Assembly (NCBI GenBank): GCA_026874595.1
Contig: CM049307.1
Location: 36,436,862 to 36,500,861 of the forward strand
Source: Sipunculus nudus
Taxonomy: Eukaryota; Annelida; Sipuncula; Golfingiida; Sipunculidae
Length of the DNA stretch: 64,000 nucleotides
Direction of reading: 5' to 3'
A model generated the notes under the pieces. That model did no database searches and was not told where the DNA came from. It saw only the letters and a list, made by a program, of their open reading frames with translations. Positions 1 to 22,498 of the stretch are shown here, one piece after another (the first letter of the stretch is position 1; each line of letters begins with the position of its first letter). A program made the translations under genes and the position numbers.

Positions 1-10074
<10,074 letters not shown>

Positions 10075-13000
10075 GCGTTTATTTTCAAAATGGAGGTAAG
10101 TATCAGATATGACTGCAATGACATAGCGTTTCACAAAGTGAGGTTTAAGCGCTGTGCTGATGACATTGTGTATGAGATGACTTGTAATGATAGAATCTGC
10201 ACTGAATATTCAGACCAAGTTCTAGTCTAAATGTGCTGTAATTATGGTAAGACTTTACCCCAGAAGGTGAAAGATGTGTGATGATAAAACAAACAAACAA
10301 AAAAAAAAGAGTGCAAACGTGAACCATATGTAATGATATATCTACATGTGTATTGTTCAACTTGTTGTCTCAAACTCTTCAATATCAGGGATTCAGCTTA
10401 TAAAGGTGCATTCTGAATTCTTTTTAGAGTTAGATAATATATAAACACATGTTATAGCTGTAGCCTTGGGTGTGATTTTAACATATATTATTATAAGATG
10501 TCGTCACTGGCTGTATTAATATTCGTGAGAACCACTCATACTTATAATATTCTCCACAAGGTGTATGGTAAAATTAAGGGATATTGAAAATAACTAAATG
10601 TTTAAAATGCCTAGAAACACAAGCTTAGATATCATGCAGTGGCTCCTTGACTATGTGTACCCAAATTTCTGAGATTTCACCAGATAATGTTAATGGCATT
10701 TGATGGATTATTGTAAGTCCAGTTTTAGTAAATTTTCTTTGCACAAAAGTGGGTTCATATGTAAAACCTGAGTATTGGAAATATGGAATATATGAAAAGT
10801 ATCATTTTGGAAGTACAGGAGGGTATTATATAAATGTGGGAAAGTTAAATATCTTCATGAATATTAGATGTACTCCTTCCCTTTTGCTGTTGACTTTGAT
10901 CAGGTACAGCACCTTATGATGTTGTATTTCTCATATATGATACCTGTTTTAAAACTGTAATGACATGAGTGTGTATTTACTGACTTGTATTTACGAGAAG
11001 TGATCTCAGTCCCACAGTCTTTATGTTATATTTAAATCACCTATTGGGGCTTAAGAGAAATGTGTTCACCTTTTTGTGATTTATTCTCGTTATTGATTTA
11101 CAAACATGGTACTTAAGGTGTGCAGGACATTATTTATATACACTATAATATTAATGGGCACAATAGATTAATTAGACAGAAATTGATGTGTCTTCTCAGA
11201 GGTGGTTGCATGTTTGTTTCTCCTGTGTTGTTTGACATGTTAACTTAATATTTGGGTCGATGTTTTCTCAAACTGGATAGGTTTTTATGTTGGGAGGCAG
11301 GTTTTACCTCTCATAATACATATTTTTTTCATATTTTATCAAGCTAACAGTGTCTGAATTTGGTTGGAAAAAATGTTTTACAACAATCATTGAGGGACCA
11401 GAAAAAATGCAGTGGTGCAGCTCAAATGATCAGACATAAAATCAGATCCTGAGGAACAGATGTTGTATTATTATCATATTATTAAATCATTATTTGTTTG
11501 AATTGACTGGTGCTGCCACCTGTTGAGCAGGATCATAGATATCAGAACCTGGATCCCTGATGAAAGATGCTGGGTAAGGCTGGTTCTGAGAAGACAAGTT
11601 ATGAATTATTCAGATAATGTGAATATGCTTTTTACTCAGATTTAGGGTTCCTTTTTCTAACAACAAGAATATTTGAATGATATGTGGTGATAAAAGAACA
11701 AAAAGTTGTGTGAAAAGCACAAAGTGTACTTGGAGACTTGACCATCAGTGACAGTACAAAAAAATGTAGGATCCCCAACATTTGGTGCTTGACAAGCCTT
11801 GTTTGATGCATTAACTGATTCAAACTATCATAGGAGGTCATTTATGTATATGTTGCACAAGGAATCTTCTCTTTCATAATGATCTGTGTGGTATACATAC
11901 ATCCCTGTTACGGGATTGCAAAACTGATGCCCCTGGTGGTGTGGTTGGACACTACAGGAATGAAATGTCCATATTTTAAAAAGTCTGGCCCTGTCAGTGA
12001 TCTGATGAGGAGACCATAATTTTGAAAGCAGACTTTCAAAAAAATGAAACCTTGATATGTGTAACAAACATGCCTGCATATTAAGAAGTTTCTATCATTT
12101 CCATGACACTTTTTGAGCTTTTAAAAACATATATTTTAAACTTGTCTCAGTAAGGTAACTCATTGTAATCATTTATTCTCAGAAGTATAATTCTCAGATT
12201 TTGTTCATGTTACCACAAGAAAGAAACTTTACAGAATATTTTGCCATAAAATGTGTGTGTGATGTGCTGTTATGACTTACCTTGGACATAGGCATGTCCA
12301 GATGTTACTCATATTAATCAATACTTTATAGAACTTCAAATCTCTTTTTAGGGGCACCACTGTCTCAGGGTGTCTGATGGCATTTACTTCAGGTTTTTAT
12401 TGCTAAATAACAAAAAGAATTGCCTGAATTGGCAGTACCACTGCTTTACCAATAACCTTTGAGAGAGATGAATTCCACCATATGTTTGATTCTTTGTGTA
12501 TGTTTGTCTAATATATCTTAAACCTTAGTATAGAAAGGATCCTTAAAACAGATATTTAGCTAAAAGATCTCATTGTAAGGATTATACCTTAGAGTGTAAT
12601 AGTTTTCAGATCACGTTTAAGCTTGATTATGTCATTGAGGGGTTGTCATTTTGTGTGTGCATAGGATCACCTCACCTCTGATGTCTGATTAAAGGACCTA
12701 TCTATTGGCACTGCTGAAGGGCCAAATATGTTTCGTTTACTGCAAAGAATTCAGTGTAATTCTCCATGTGTGGCATAAATCCAAATCATTGTAATTTTTG
12801 GGTTTATTACTGTAAAATTCACCCAGTCAAAAGATTCAACTGATATAATTAGACCAATTTCCATTGGTTGAAAATGAGGAGATTTATGTTTGTTGTGATG
12901 CTATTGAATTTAAAATATAGGTTAAATAGAACACTGATACAACATAGATTGATGTTATGTGAGTGAAGAGTCAATGGTATATGTTTGTTTATTGGAAATT

Positions 13001-13330
13001 TTTGTGGTAATTTTGCAGTGGCCCAGGACACTCTAGCTGCTGATGTTTTAGGCAGAGATTTTCAAGGATTAGTATTTCAGTCTAGTTTATAACATAAAGA
13101 ATATTAATTCAGCTCATTCCTGACTAAAGAGTTGTTATCACTGAGATCAATATAATGCATGGGAAAGACAAGTAAAGAACTGCAATCAGCTCTGCAGCCA
13201 AAGTGTCCTAGTCCAAAATATAATAGGCTTACACACAGTGGCCAAAAGCTCTATGTGCCCTCAGGATTGTAAAAGTAGGGATGTAAATAAAAGTGAGAAA
13301 ATAAAATATAGAAAAATAAATATTCATCCA
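10075..13330 (+). other. TMEM184B: TMEM184 3' UTR, probable
   Basis: No further coding sequence follows the stop. The stretch is AT-rich and non-repetitive. A strong donor-like GAG|GTAAGT lies at 10093-10100, just after the stop. The first cluster of canonical AATAAA signals is near 13284-13320, so the UTR may extend to about 13.3 kb if unspliced. The end is inferred, not seen. Confidence 0.45.
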
Positions 13331-13382
13331 GTGATGGTAAATGCACACTCAACACACAGTTGTTATACACTGAGTCATCCCA

Positions 13383-13710
13383 GATCTCCCTGCCTATAAT
13401 ACAGCTTTGGAAAGCAAGGTTTTCTGGGTTTGACCACCAGAGAGCACAGAATTTTAATCAGACCACTTAGAGCGTTTTATCGCGCACCAGCTCCAAATTT
13501 TAAACATGCATCATGTGCTGTTTGTCTGATTATGCCAGCTCTGGCACAGGGCCAAGAATTAGACCAACATGTCTAAATTTTTTGAGCTGGATGCACAATG
13601 CCATATCACACTCTCATTGATCTGATTAGAATTCTTTTCTCTGTGCCATCTCTGGTGGTCAGACCAAGAAAACCTTGCTCTGCAAAGAAGCAGTTATAGC
13701 CACTGAGATC
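13383..13710. mobile_element. Palindromic MITE (~320 bp)
   Basis: The left half (CTATAATACAGCTTTG, AGCAAGGTTTTCTGGG, TTTGACCACCAGAGAGCACA) recurs inverted in the right half (TGTGCCATCTCTGGTGGTCA, AAGAAAACCTTGCTCTGCAA, AGCAGTTATAG). The two halves pair over most of their length around 13540, so the element is a long imperfect hairpin. No ORF and no clear target duplication were seen. Confidence 0.65.
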
Positions 13711-16700
13711 TGCTACGACTGCATTGTATAGCCATTCGGTGTAGAACGTGTGGTATGTTTTGTTCCTATTTTATGCAACAGCTGCACAGAAGGTGCACAG
13801 AGATTCATGTATATACAATACGTAGACATTTATTTGATGTTGTAATAGTCTGATAAGATGATTTTGGTGCTTGTTCAGGATATATTGTATATTTCCATTT
13901 CTGGTCACTGTACTTATTTAATCACATACATATCAATTAGTCCGCTACAACTATTTATTATTTAAAGCACAAATATTACAGTGAATAACATCAAATATTA
14001 TTAGCAGTCCAGTTAATAATATATTTAGGGCAATTATTTTGAATTTATTAATTACATTATTTAATTTTTAGAATACTCATTCATTGCATTACGTCAGGAA
14101 CAGCTGAAGTCATATTTAAGAAAAATAGATAATATATTTATGCACACATTCTTTTTCAATTTGAAATCTTTTGTTGGGGGGATGGTTATTTTGCATTTAA
14201 CTACTACCATTTTCTCCAGGCAAAGACTTGTACTCAATTGGGACTGCAGAAACTTGACAAAGCAAAACAGGTTAAGGGTATGTGTAATTCCTGGAAGTTT
14301 GTTTAACAGAATTCCATGAACTATCTTTTAAAGTACAAACTTTGTTTGATTTTTAAACTGTTATTTGCAAGGTTTTTGAGAATTTTTACTGAAAGTTTTT
14401 TTATACATGTTGTTCAAGCTAGTATTTAATTTTACCAGTTTCTCAACTTTTAGTCAAAACTTTATTATATTTATTGATAAGGTAAAGTTTCTTTTGTAAC
14501 CACATTATTTGTCACTTATATTCAGTGGCAAATTTCTGGTCTTGAAAATAGAGAGATCTATCTTTAAAACAAATTAGAGATGCTTGAAAATGGAAATTTT
14601 GGAAGGTAAGTATGAAATGAATCTGAAAATAGCAAACAAATTCTATATGCAAGCTGAAACTACCATAATATAACATACCAAGTAATATAACACCAATACA
14701 AGGAAAGCACAGGGAACAATCCAAAAAGATCAGCTACAAACACTGCTTATGTACACATTACACAACTAGACATTTGTTAAATAGCTTATAGGTATTAAAA
14801 CTTTTATTGTTTATAGTAATATTTTGTCAATGATTACGTTGTTAGCATAAAATGTTTGAGGACCACTGATTGTATATGCACTGATTTCACCAGTGATCAG
14901 GCTCAATGGAATGAGGTGTAATGATCAAAGGTAATTTGTGAATATAAAGCATCTCGTTTACTGAAGCTCAGGATAAAAAAGCTCTCCACACAAGCTGTTT
15001 CACCTTGTACATCGTATGTGTAAGGACTGACCACCGGCAGCTCTCATGTAAAACTTTTATAATTAGTTTATTTTCTTAAAACAGGGTTTTCATTCAGCAT
15101 TTGTTTGCTTTGTTTTCCCGTTGGTAATGAGTTTTCATGTAAATCAAACAGCATTAATAAGACAACTGCATTACGGTTAATACAATGCATTATAATAATC
15201 AAGTGAGAGTGTGGATCATTTATAGTTCTCATTATAAGCAGTAGATGGCAGCACTTGCTTTCTGTCAGTTACTGTAAGTGCATTTCCAAAGTTATGACGA
15301 GTGTGCAAAGTTTTTAAATGATGTTTTTGAGAGTTTGTTGTTTAGTTGCTTCCTCTAACAACAGGGGGCATAACAACCAGCTTGTCTCGATAGAAGTAAT
15401 TAATATTTATACAAAAACTACTTCTAATGAAAAACATTCAGCGTCTCTTGGTCCTCTTGTATTTAAGACGAACCAGTAGGTTTCACAAGAAGATGATTTG
15501 CAGGTTGACCACAAAGTGTTAACGCCGTTAACAGCGAAAACAAATCATGCCTGCTAATAGGTATACTTCAAGCATACAAAGTCGTTTGATTTTTTTAAGT
15601 CACCATCATTCTTTCTTAAAGCTGGTACAAAGATAAAAAAAAAATTATGTCATCACCAGAGAAATTAGTGACTGACTGCATTTTGTGGTTTTGTATGCCA
15701 TAAAACATTGTACCCGTAAAGAATCTTGCAACGCAAACGGCCTCAGTTCTGGGCATTTTTTTTTTTTTTTTTTGCTTTTGCATAGTTAACGGTATATGTA
15801 GTTTACTTAGCGTAGACTTAGAGTAACCGTTATATATGTGTATGGATAAAGGGTACTGTTTTGCTGGTGTAGGAGGGGAGGATGTTGTGAGACGTAGTAT
15901 ACATACACTAGCCGTGGTAGTGCAGACCAGTCGATGTGACATTACAATGTTGTATTCATGGTGGTGAAGTAGTTACAAAGAAATGCACATATATTTTTGT
16001 ATATATATCCACCCAACCCGACAATGGGGTGCTCCCATTAACGAGAGATCACAAGGAAATGGGTATTTATTTTTGTATACTGAACATACAGCATACATAT
16101 GTTGCACACCGCGTACTAAAATATGCTGCTAATGCTATTAGAATCTGTAATCCATTTACTTTCAAGAATTTGCTCTCAGAAAATCAAAGCTTTTTAAATA
16201 CCAGTTGCATGATTATGACATATGTACATTCAAATGAGTATCTTTCTCAACTTTATATAGGAACAGCTGTGTTCTCGCGTGAACACTCGCGTGCTTGATT
16301 ATGTATATACTAAAACACGGACAGACTGCAGATTTCACACATAATCATTAAATTATGGACAGATGGGATCCATTTTAAAAAGAATGTGTGTAAAAATATT
16401 GTACAGTTGTTGTTTGTATGAAAATGTGTAAATAAGTGTGATGAATAAATTGTTGCCAATATCATCCGTGTTAATTTTGCCATGTCAATGCGTGTAAGCT
16501 GGTTGCATGTATGTCTGAGGTGACACACAGGAACCCTTGCCAAAGACCACTTGTAAAGATCAACCCCAACCCTAATTTAAAAACTCGGACTTTATTGAAA
16601 TAACAACCAGTTGCATGTGCATACTGAAATTACATCCAAGATAATAACATTTCCGCAGTTGGGGGTGTACACTGGAAGTCAGGTAATTGGTTACACCACC

Positions 16701-16732
16701 ACCCATGATTTCGCTATTTTTTTATTTTACAA
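13711..16732 (+). other. Intergenic or distal 3' UTR sequence
   Basis: AT-rich DNA without convincing exons. An acceptor-like TTTTCTCCAG at 14210-14219 could pair with the donor at 10096. A T-run occurs at 15758-15774. AATAAA occurs at 16444. Nothing else was recognised. Confidence 0.5.
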
Positions 16733-17462
16733 TGTAGTAATAAAAATATGTAGTATTTATATAGCGCCATTTCTCCGATTATCGGACTCACATCACAATT
16801 CACATACCCACATACAATTTCATGTAAGTCTACGGCGGTAATCAAAAACAGCAGTTTTGTATTGCACGCGGTACTTGACGGTAAGCCAATGGAGCTGTTT
16901 GAGCAGCGGCGTTATTCTGGACCATCTGTAGCCGCGAGACTTGCTCTGCCGTCAACCCAGCAAGAACTGTGGCGCAAATGAGCCGACAGAACGCATTTGT
17001 AGAGGGAAAACGCCGGATGGAAGCTATAAGGCGAAGCTCGAGAAAGGCCGCACGACATATACTATTGATTTAATCATGCATTGAAAGATTACGATCAATC
17101 TTAACACCTATAAATATACTTCATTGAATTTTGTAAAGGAACAGTGCAGCCCCCAGTGCTAATGGACTCACTGTCACTCGTCCTTAGAAGGGGCTCAGAT
17201 GCGACAGGCATGATTTCAGTCTTGTAAGTATTCAATTTATGTTAGTTGCTGGTCATCCATATAGAACATCCTCAATATGTTTGCTAAACTGGACAGAACT
17301 GAACTCACCTTGTAGACTACTTTTTGACAGTTCAGTGTCATCAGCATACTTATGAAAGGAAACATCAAGTGCAGATATTATGTGAGATACGGTTGTGAAT
17401 ATAAAATGTACAATTTAGGTCCTAACACGGATCCTTGGGGAACTCCGTACATGTGCTTATAA
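16733..17462 (-). mobile_element. CR1/L2-type LINE fragment, reverse transcriptase 3' half
   Basis: On the minus strand 17417-17446 reads GVPQGSVLGP, the RT motif of non-LTR elements. It is followed at 17337-17348 by YADD in the context KYADDTELS, then by INSICRAAFLELR, STNAFCRLICATVLAG and LTAEQVSRLQMVQNNAA, the usual CR1/Jockey-group C-terminal region. The copy ends with GGCGCTATATAAATACTACA, typical of the 3' tail of such elements. It is 5' truncated, carries stops and at least one frameshift (GVPQG and YADD are in different frames), and is therefore dead. It is the only retroelement recognised with certainty. Confidence 0.85.
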
Positions 17463-19440
17463 TCTCCCGTTCCCCGTGTGTGCTTACCCTTTTACTGTTG
17501 GTAAAAATAAAATGTGCGTATAAATAACCGTTTTCGTTCAGCGTGTACAAAATTCATGTTATACATAACCTTGTAAATACCCGTTTCGTGTAAAAAGCTC
17601 CATGTGCAAAAGAAGGGATAATATCTACAAATATGCTGTTTTTATACAAGACCCTGCATTTTTATCCTGATAATGTAAGAGTTGCCCTCTCGGGCGCATT
17701 CGATGGTAGAGTGAAGCGACATCTGGTGGATTCTAGGTTAGTGACAAAGTGCGGAAGCAGCAGTCGAACACTGGATACATGCTTTACAGTTCGTGGGTAA
17801 CATTTACCATGAATGCACACAGAAGGCATTAATATTGACCTGGCAAGCCTAACTTGAGTCGTGATACAAGCCATGTGGGTAAATGTACTGCAACGGCCAC
17901 CTAATATGCTGCTTTGATATCGTGGTAAACAACCGATGACCTTACCATCAGGCTACGAGTAAAGAATTAACACAAAAACTACATTTGCACTCACAAACGT
18001 ATCTCAAATCTGGCACGAGTCGCTCATTTCCTGTATCGCCTGCGAGTTGGCTGCCATTTAATAACCCGTGCAAGGCATACTTGTATTCATGCGGTCAGAA
18101 ATTCAACAAACATTCAGAGGCCGAGGGATTCTCCAATATGCTAAGTTAAAACGGAATTTTTCTCGCACAATGTAGGTATGAAAATGTACTTAAAAAACTA
18201 ACGATATGTCTGGTTTATGTCAAGTGACAAGATACTTGTGGGCCATGATGCGTAAAAAATGACTAAAATATTTGCATCCTCATTATGGTCCTCTTTGCAA
18301 GATGCAAAGGTACGCTGACGCTAAAACGCTGGGCGCAGACTATATAATGTCAGAGGGCCGCAACAGCGCCAGGGAAACATTGAATGTGATCTTAATTTGA
18401 TGTATATAAATATTGTTATCAGCCATTAACTTGCCTATAAATGTAGAGAAAAATTTTTCATTAATAAAAATTGAAATGCAACAAATAAAGATGAGAATGG
18501 CAAGAACCGATCTGAAAGATGCCAACTTCGTTGTGCTGGTGTACAATCAACCACAACTTTAATCTCTTTTTAACACAAGGCTGGTTTAACATCAAGGTTT
18601 CTACGATGATTCACCGACCACTTTTAGGGGAACGGCAAGCACGTAGAGTGACGTCATTGACCTCTGTGATGTCACGACTCGCATTCCAAAGATGGTCATA
18701 CGCTTCGTCCTAGTGTAAAAAAATGTGTTATGAAAACCCATAAAACTCTCATTGCGGGGTCATTTACGACAAACTTTAATCACTTCGACATTTTCGATTT
18801 ACCATCCTATATGATTTATTCCAATAATATTCGTGAAACCTTCTTCAGATATCTTGCAGGTACACACACATGCAGAATCGAGTGAGACAATAACCCTCTG
18901 CTAAGCGCAAGGTTAATAAAAGAACCAATGTTTGAACCGAATGAGCGTTGTTTTCTATTTTGTCCGGTTGAAAGTATATCAGAACTTGTCCTAAGAATCT
19001 TTAAAAATACAGGTATATGTTCGGTATGATTCACTAAGACACGTCACTCTCACTTATTCGTGGAAAGACTGTTGTTAATCTGTGAAAGTTAATATTGTGG
19101 CTTATTCACAGGTCGGGATTACAAGAGCTAAATTATAGGTGTGTGTGTGTGTGATAAAATGCACATGCATTCCCTATGTACTGATATATCGAAACGCATA
19201 TGCCTACCACTGTATAATAGAATGATTTAGATTTAAATTTCACTGTGAACGAGTAAAATAAAAATGAGATTAGTTAACTTGTCTTGAATAGCACAAGCCC
19301 TTTTTTCGGTTGTCTGAAAGGAACTGCAGATCATTTGAAGTTATCACTTGTAACAATATTATTTAATCACTCATACCCTATGAGAAAAGTAAAAATTGCT
19401 TAATTTTCTACTCAAGTTGTTTTCTTCACATATTATTAGT
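17463..19440. other. Intergenic, nothing recognised
   Basis: Single-copy-looking AT-rich DNA. Short open frames show no family signature. A GTGTGTGTGTGTG run occurs near 19140 and a TGACGTCA at 18650. No gene or element was identified. Confidence 0.6.
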
Positions 19441-19539
19441 ACCCAGACAAAGTCGGGATACTATGGTTTAAGCACGGTCGCGCCGCGGCCGCGGAGATTT
19501 CTTTTGGAGGCGATTACTCAAAAAATATTTCACGGATCT

Positions 19540-21165
19540 TTACCGAACTTGCCATTTGCATACATATTGGTGAGAGAAAGAAGTCTTTTTAAAATGGGGT
19601 CATGACCTTTATTAAGAGAGTGACCTTGACCTTGAATAGGTCCGGGGGGGGGGGGGGGGGGGTCACACAAATTCTTAAATATCTCAAGAAATCTTGCATT
19701 GATTGATCCCAAAATCAACTTCATCGAAGATCTTGGGTAGTGTTGTCATGTACCGGAAACTGGTGGCGCCACCTTTTATCCCTTTCTTGTTTTCGTGCCG
19801 TTTAATATCCCCATCATTGCCACTTGACAGTATTGTGAGAATTATAAGTAAAAAAAACTAATGGACAGATTTTCATATTATGAATTTTCATAGACATGGG
19901 TCATGACCTTTCCTATGAGAGTGGCCTTGACCTTGCCATATATGGTGAAAATCACACAAAATCATAAATATTTCAATAAGGGATGCATGGATTGGTCCAA
20001 AAAATCGAACTGACTGGAGATCTTGGATAGCTTGGTCTTCTGCGGAAGACAGGTGGCGTTACCTTCTGCCCTTATCTTGTTTTCGCGCCTTTCAATGCCC
20101 AATCATTGCCACTTGACAGTATTGTGAGCATTATAAGTCTAAAACTAATGGACAGGTTGGACTAAAATTATGCATGTCCATTGATTTTGTATACCTCCAT
20201 CTCGTATTCAAGACAGGTGGGGCTCTCTCCAATATTTATTGTGTGACGTCCATCCGTACGTTTAATTTCGGTGAAAATTGTTTATCTCTCCGGAGTTGAT
20301 CAAGGTATTGGCCTAAAATTTGGCATGTCCATCCACCTTGGAAATCTCCTCCATTTTGTACTCAGGTCTGGTGGCGACATCTCAATTAATCGTATTGCAA
20401 GGTATTGAGCTTAAACTTGGGATTTCTATCCATTTCGGAATATTTTCTCGTAAACCAGACATGTGGCGCCACCTTCCTAGCCGTAGAATCAATTATTGCC
20501 CTTTATTAGGAGAAGTGTGCTTTATTGGTGTGAAACGTGTGGCGTCCATCCGTTCATTTGTTTTAGGTGAAAATTGCTCATTTCTCCGGAGTGGTTCAAA
20601 GTATTGGTCTAAAATTTGGCATTTCTATCCATCTTGGAAACTCCTCCTTTTTGTACTCAAGACTGGTGGCGACATCTGCAATCGTATTTCAAGGTATTGG
20701 GCTTAAATTTTGGATGTCCATCCATTTCGGAAAATTTTCTCGTAAATCAGACAGGTGGCGCCACCTACCTCCCCGTAGAATTAATTAATGCTCTTTTATC
20801 AGGAGTGGTGTGCTCTATTGGTCTGAAACGTGTGGCGTCACTCCGTTCATTTGTTTTAGGTGAAAATTGCTCATATATGAGGAGTCGTTCATTGTGTTGG
20901 TCTGCAATTTGGCATGTACATCCATCTTGGAGAGTTTTCTCGTCTATTAGACCGGTGGCGCCACCTACCTTACCAATGTTAAATTACAAAATCAATCCCC
21001 TTTTCTCAAAAGTGATTCACCGTATTGGCCCCCATATTTGGTGAAAAATATTGTTTCTCAAGTTGTTAGATGGAAGAAACCATATTCGCTTGCCAAGTGT
21101 CGGTATATGCTGCTGAAGAATGGGGGCCTATTCTTAAAGGGGTGGGGGGGGGGGGGGGGGGGGAA
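19540..21165 (+). repeat. ~295-bp tandem repeat block bounded by G runs
   Basis: Repeats carry GTATTGGTCTAAAATTTGGC near 20305, 20600 and (diverged) 20895, spaced 295 bp, plus GAAAATTTTCTCGTAA and GGTGGCGCCACC (19762, 20754, 20954; degenerate at 20050, 20465). A more diverged pair at 19580-19830 and 19890-20140 shares ATGACCTTT..GAGAGTG.CCTTGACCTTG. Long G runs flank the block at 19643-19662 and 21143-21162. This resembles core arrays of HINE-like elements, but no terminus was defined. Confidence 0.6.
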
Positions 21166-21628
21166 TTAATTGCCTTGGGATACTATGGCACCTGCGGTGG
21201 CAAGAAATATCTAGTCTGATATATATTTATTAACCTCTGCCATTTATCGTTTATTTTATATTATTGTCAAATTGACATTTTTTTACGACTATTGCATTCA
21301 GATGAATCGTTTAAGTGCAGTAGACGTTCTATGCACAACTAACCTATTATAGGTACATAATGCAAATGTCGCACAAATTAAGACTGTTCTATGCTGTTTC
21401 AATTTAACGGAATCATCTTACAAGAAATCAAAGAAATTACTGTACAGGCCGGAATGTTATTTTCAGTTCATTACATTTGGCCACGTTCTAGAAACAATAT
21501 TCTCCCTAAACTTCAACTACAAACAAACAAAAATCACTGAAACACAGAATGAGCAAATCAGATAATATTTGCACTGTATTTCGATTCATATATTGAGACC
21601 CTTTTAAAAAGATGAATTAAGTTCCTTC

Positions 21629-22094
21629 CAGGTTAGAGGGATCTATTTCCAGGTCCGGTCAAGGTCGGCCCATTTTGTCGCAGGCATTATATATTATAGG
21701 GCAGCAGAGAATGTTAGGCATTAAATGTATGAGGAAAATATATTGTTTCTAGATGAGGGGAGACAGGGGACTTTTAATGATATTTTTATTCTTAGAGGTA
21801 GTCATTATTTTTTGTGCTGTTTGAGGAGATTGAATGTGTCAGTGCTGTCGGTGAAGGCATGGCTCGGCAGGTGGCGACATCTATGGTGCACTATAGTAAA
21901 CTTCAGATGCTGGTCTCTAGCGGAAAAACGATACACTAAACCCCCTGTTTTTCTGGAATAAAATAAAATTTCAGGTGTTGATCTTGAGTTTGATGTATAA
22001 CATGATGCCAAACTCTCGATAGAAAAACTCTTCCAGTGAACCAAACATGTGCACCTTATATGATAATAGGAAATACGTCCCTCTAACCTCCACG
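21629..22094. mobile_element. Possible MITE with ~22-bp inverted ends
   Basis: AGGTTAGAGGGATCTATTTC at 21630-21649 is found inverted at 22073-22092 with a few mismatches (GAGGTTAGAGGGACGTATTT on the minus strand). The 0.47-kb interior has no family signature. There is no obvious target duplication, so the pair could be coincidental. Confidence 0.35.
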
Positions 22095-22109
22095 ACACAC
22101 AAACAGTCG

Positions 22110-22340
22110 CGTAATGACGTCATCGTGTCATTTTGACGTCATCATTACTTGTTTAGATTTTATAAATGTGTTTACACTTCTCCTTCCATAAAAGAATATA
22201 TGCCCTAATTAATATATTTCACTTAACATTATAAGCGACGATAATTCATGCTCCCCACCTGTCAATCATGCGTAATCAGTTGTCCAATCAGATAACGTTA
22301 TTTATTAAGTGATCCCCATGCGATGAGTGTCCGCCATATT
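22110..22340 (+). promoter_or_regulatory. Candidate CRE/CCAAT promoter
   Basis: Two perfect CRE palindromes TGACGTCA lie at 22115-22122 and 22134-22141, 19 bp apart. A CCAAT box in the context GTCCAATCAGA lies at 22283-22293. A YY1-like CCGCCATATTG lies at 22331-22341. This cluster directly precedes a stretch ending in a strong splice donor. CREB and NF-Y sites of this form are typical of TATA-less metazoan promoters. Direction is inferred from the downstream donor. Confidence 0.5.
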
Positions 22341-22498
22341 GTCTCACAAACAAACATCAAGCCTCGCTTTGGGGCACGCTCCGAAAGACTGAGGTTACTG
22401 TCTAATCACCGGTGGATCAAGGCGTTTGGGAGGCCGCACAGCCAGTTGAACGTTGCCAGGATTAACAAGCACAACTGCACAAAGCTGTCTGCTCAACG
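22323..22498 (+). CDS. Candidate first exon of an unidentified plus-strand gene
   Basis: From ATG at 22323 an open frame of 58 codons plus two bases runs to CG|GTGAGT, a near-consensus donor. It starts MSVRHIVSQTNIKPRFG and continues basic (RSERLRLLSNHRW, GRPHSQLNVARINKHN). I do not recognise the family. The YY1-like motif at 22331 may mark the transcription start, in which case the ATG is outside the mRNA and this is a non-coding 5' UTR exon. The next exon is not visible, so a gene starting here would run antisense across the collagen gene or splice over it. Confidence 0.35.
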
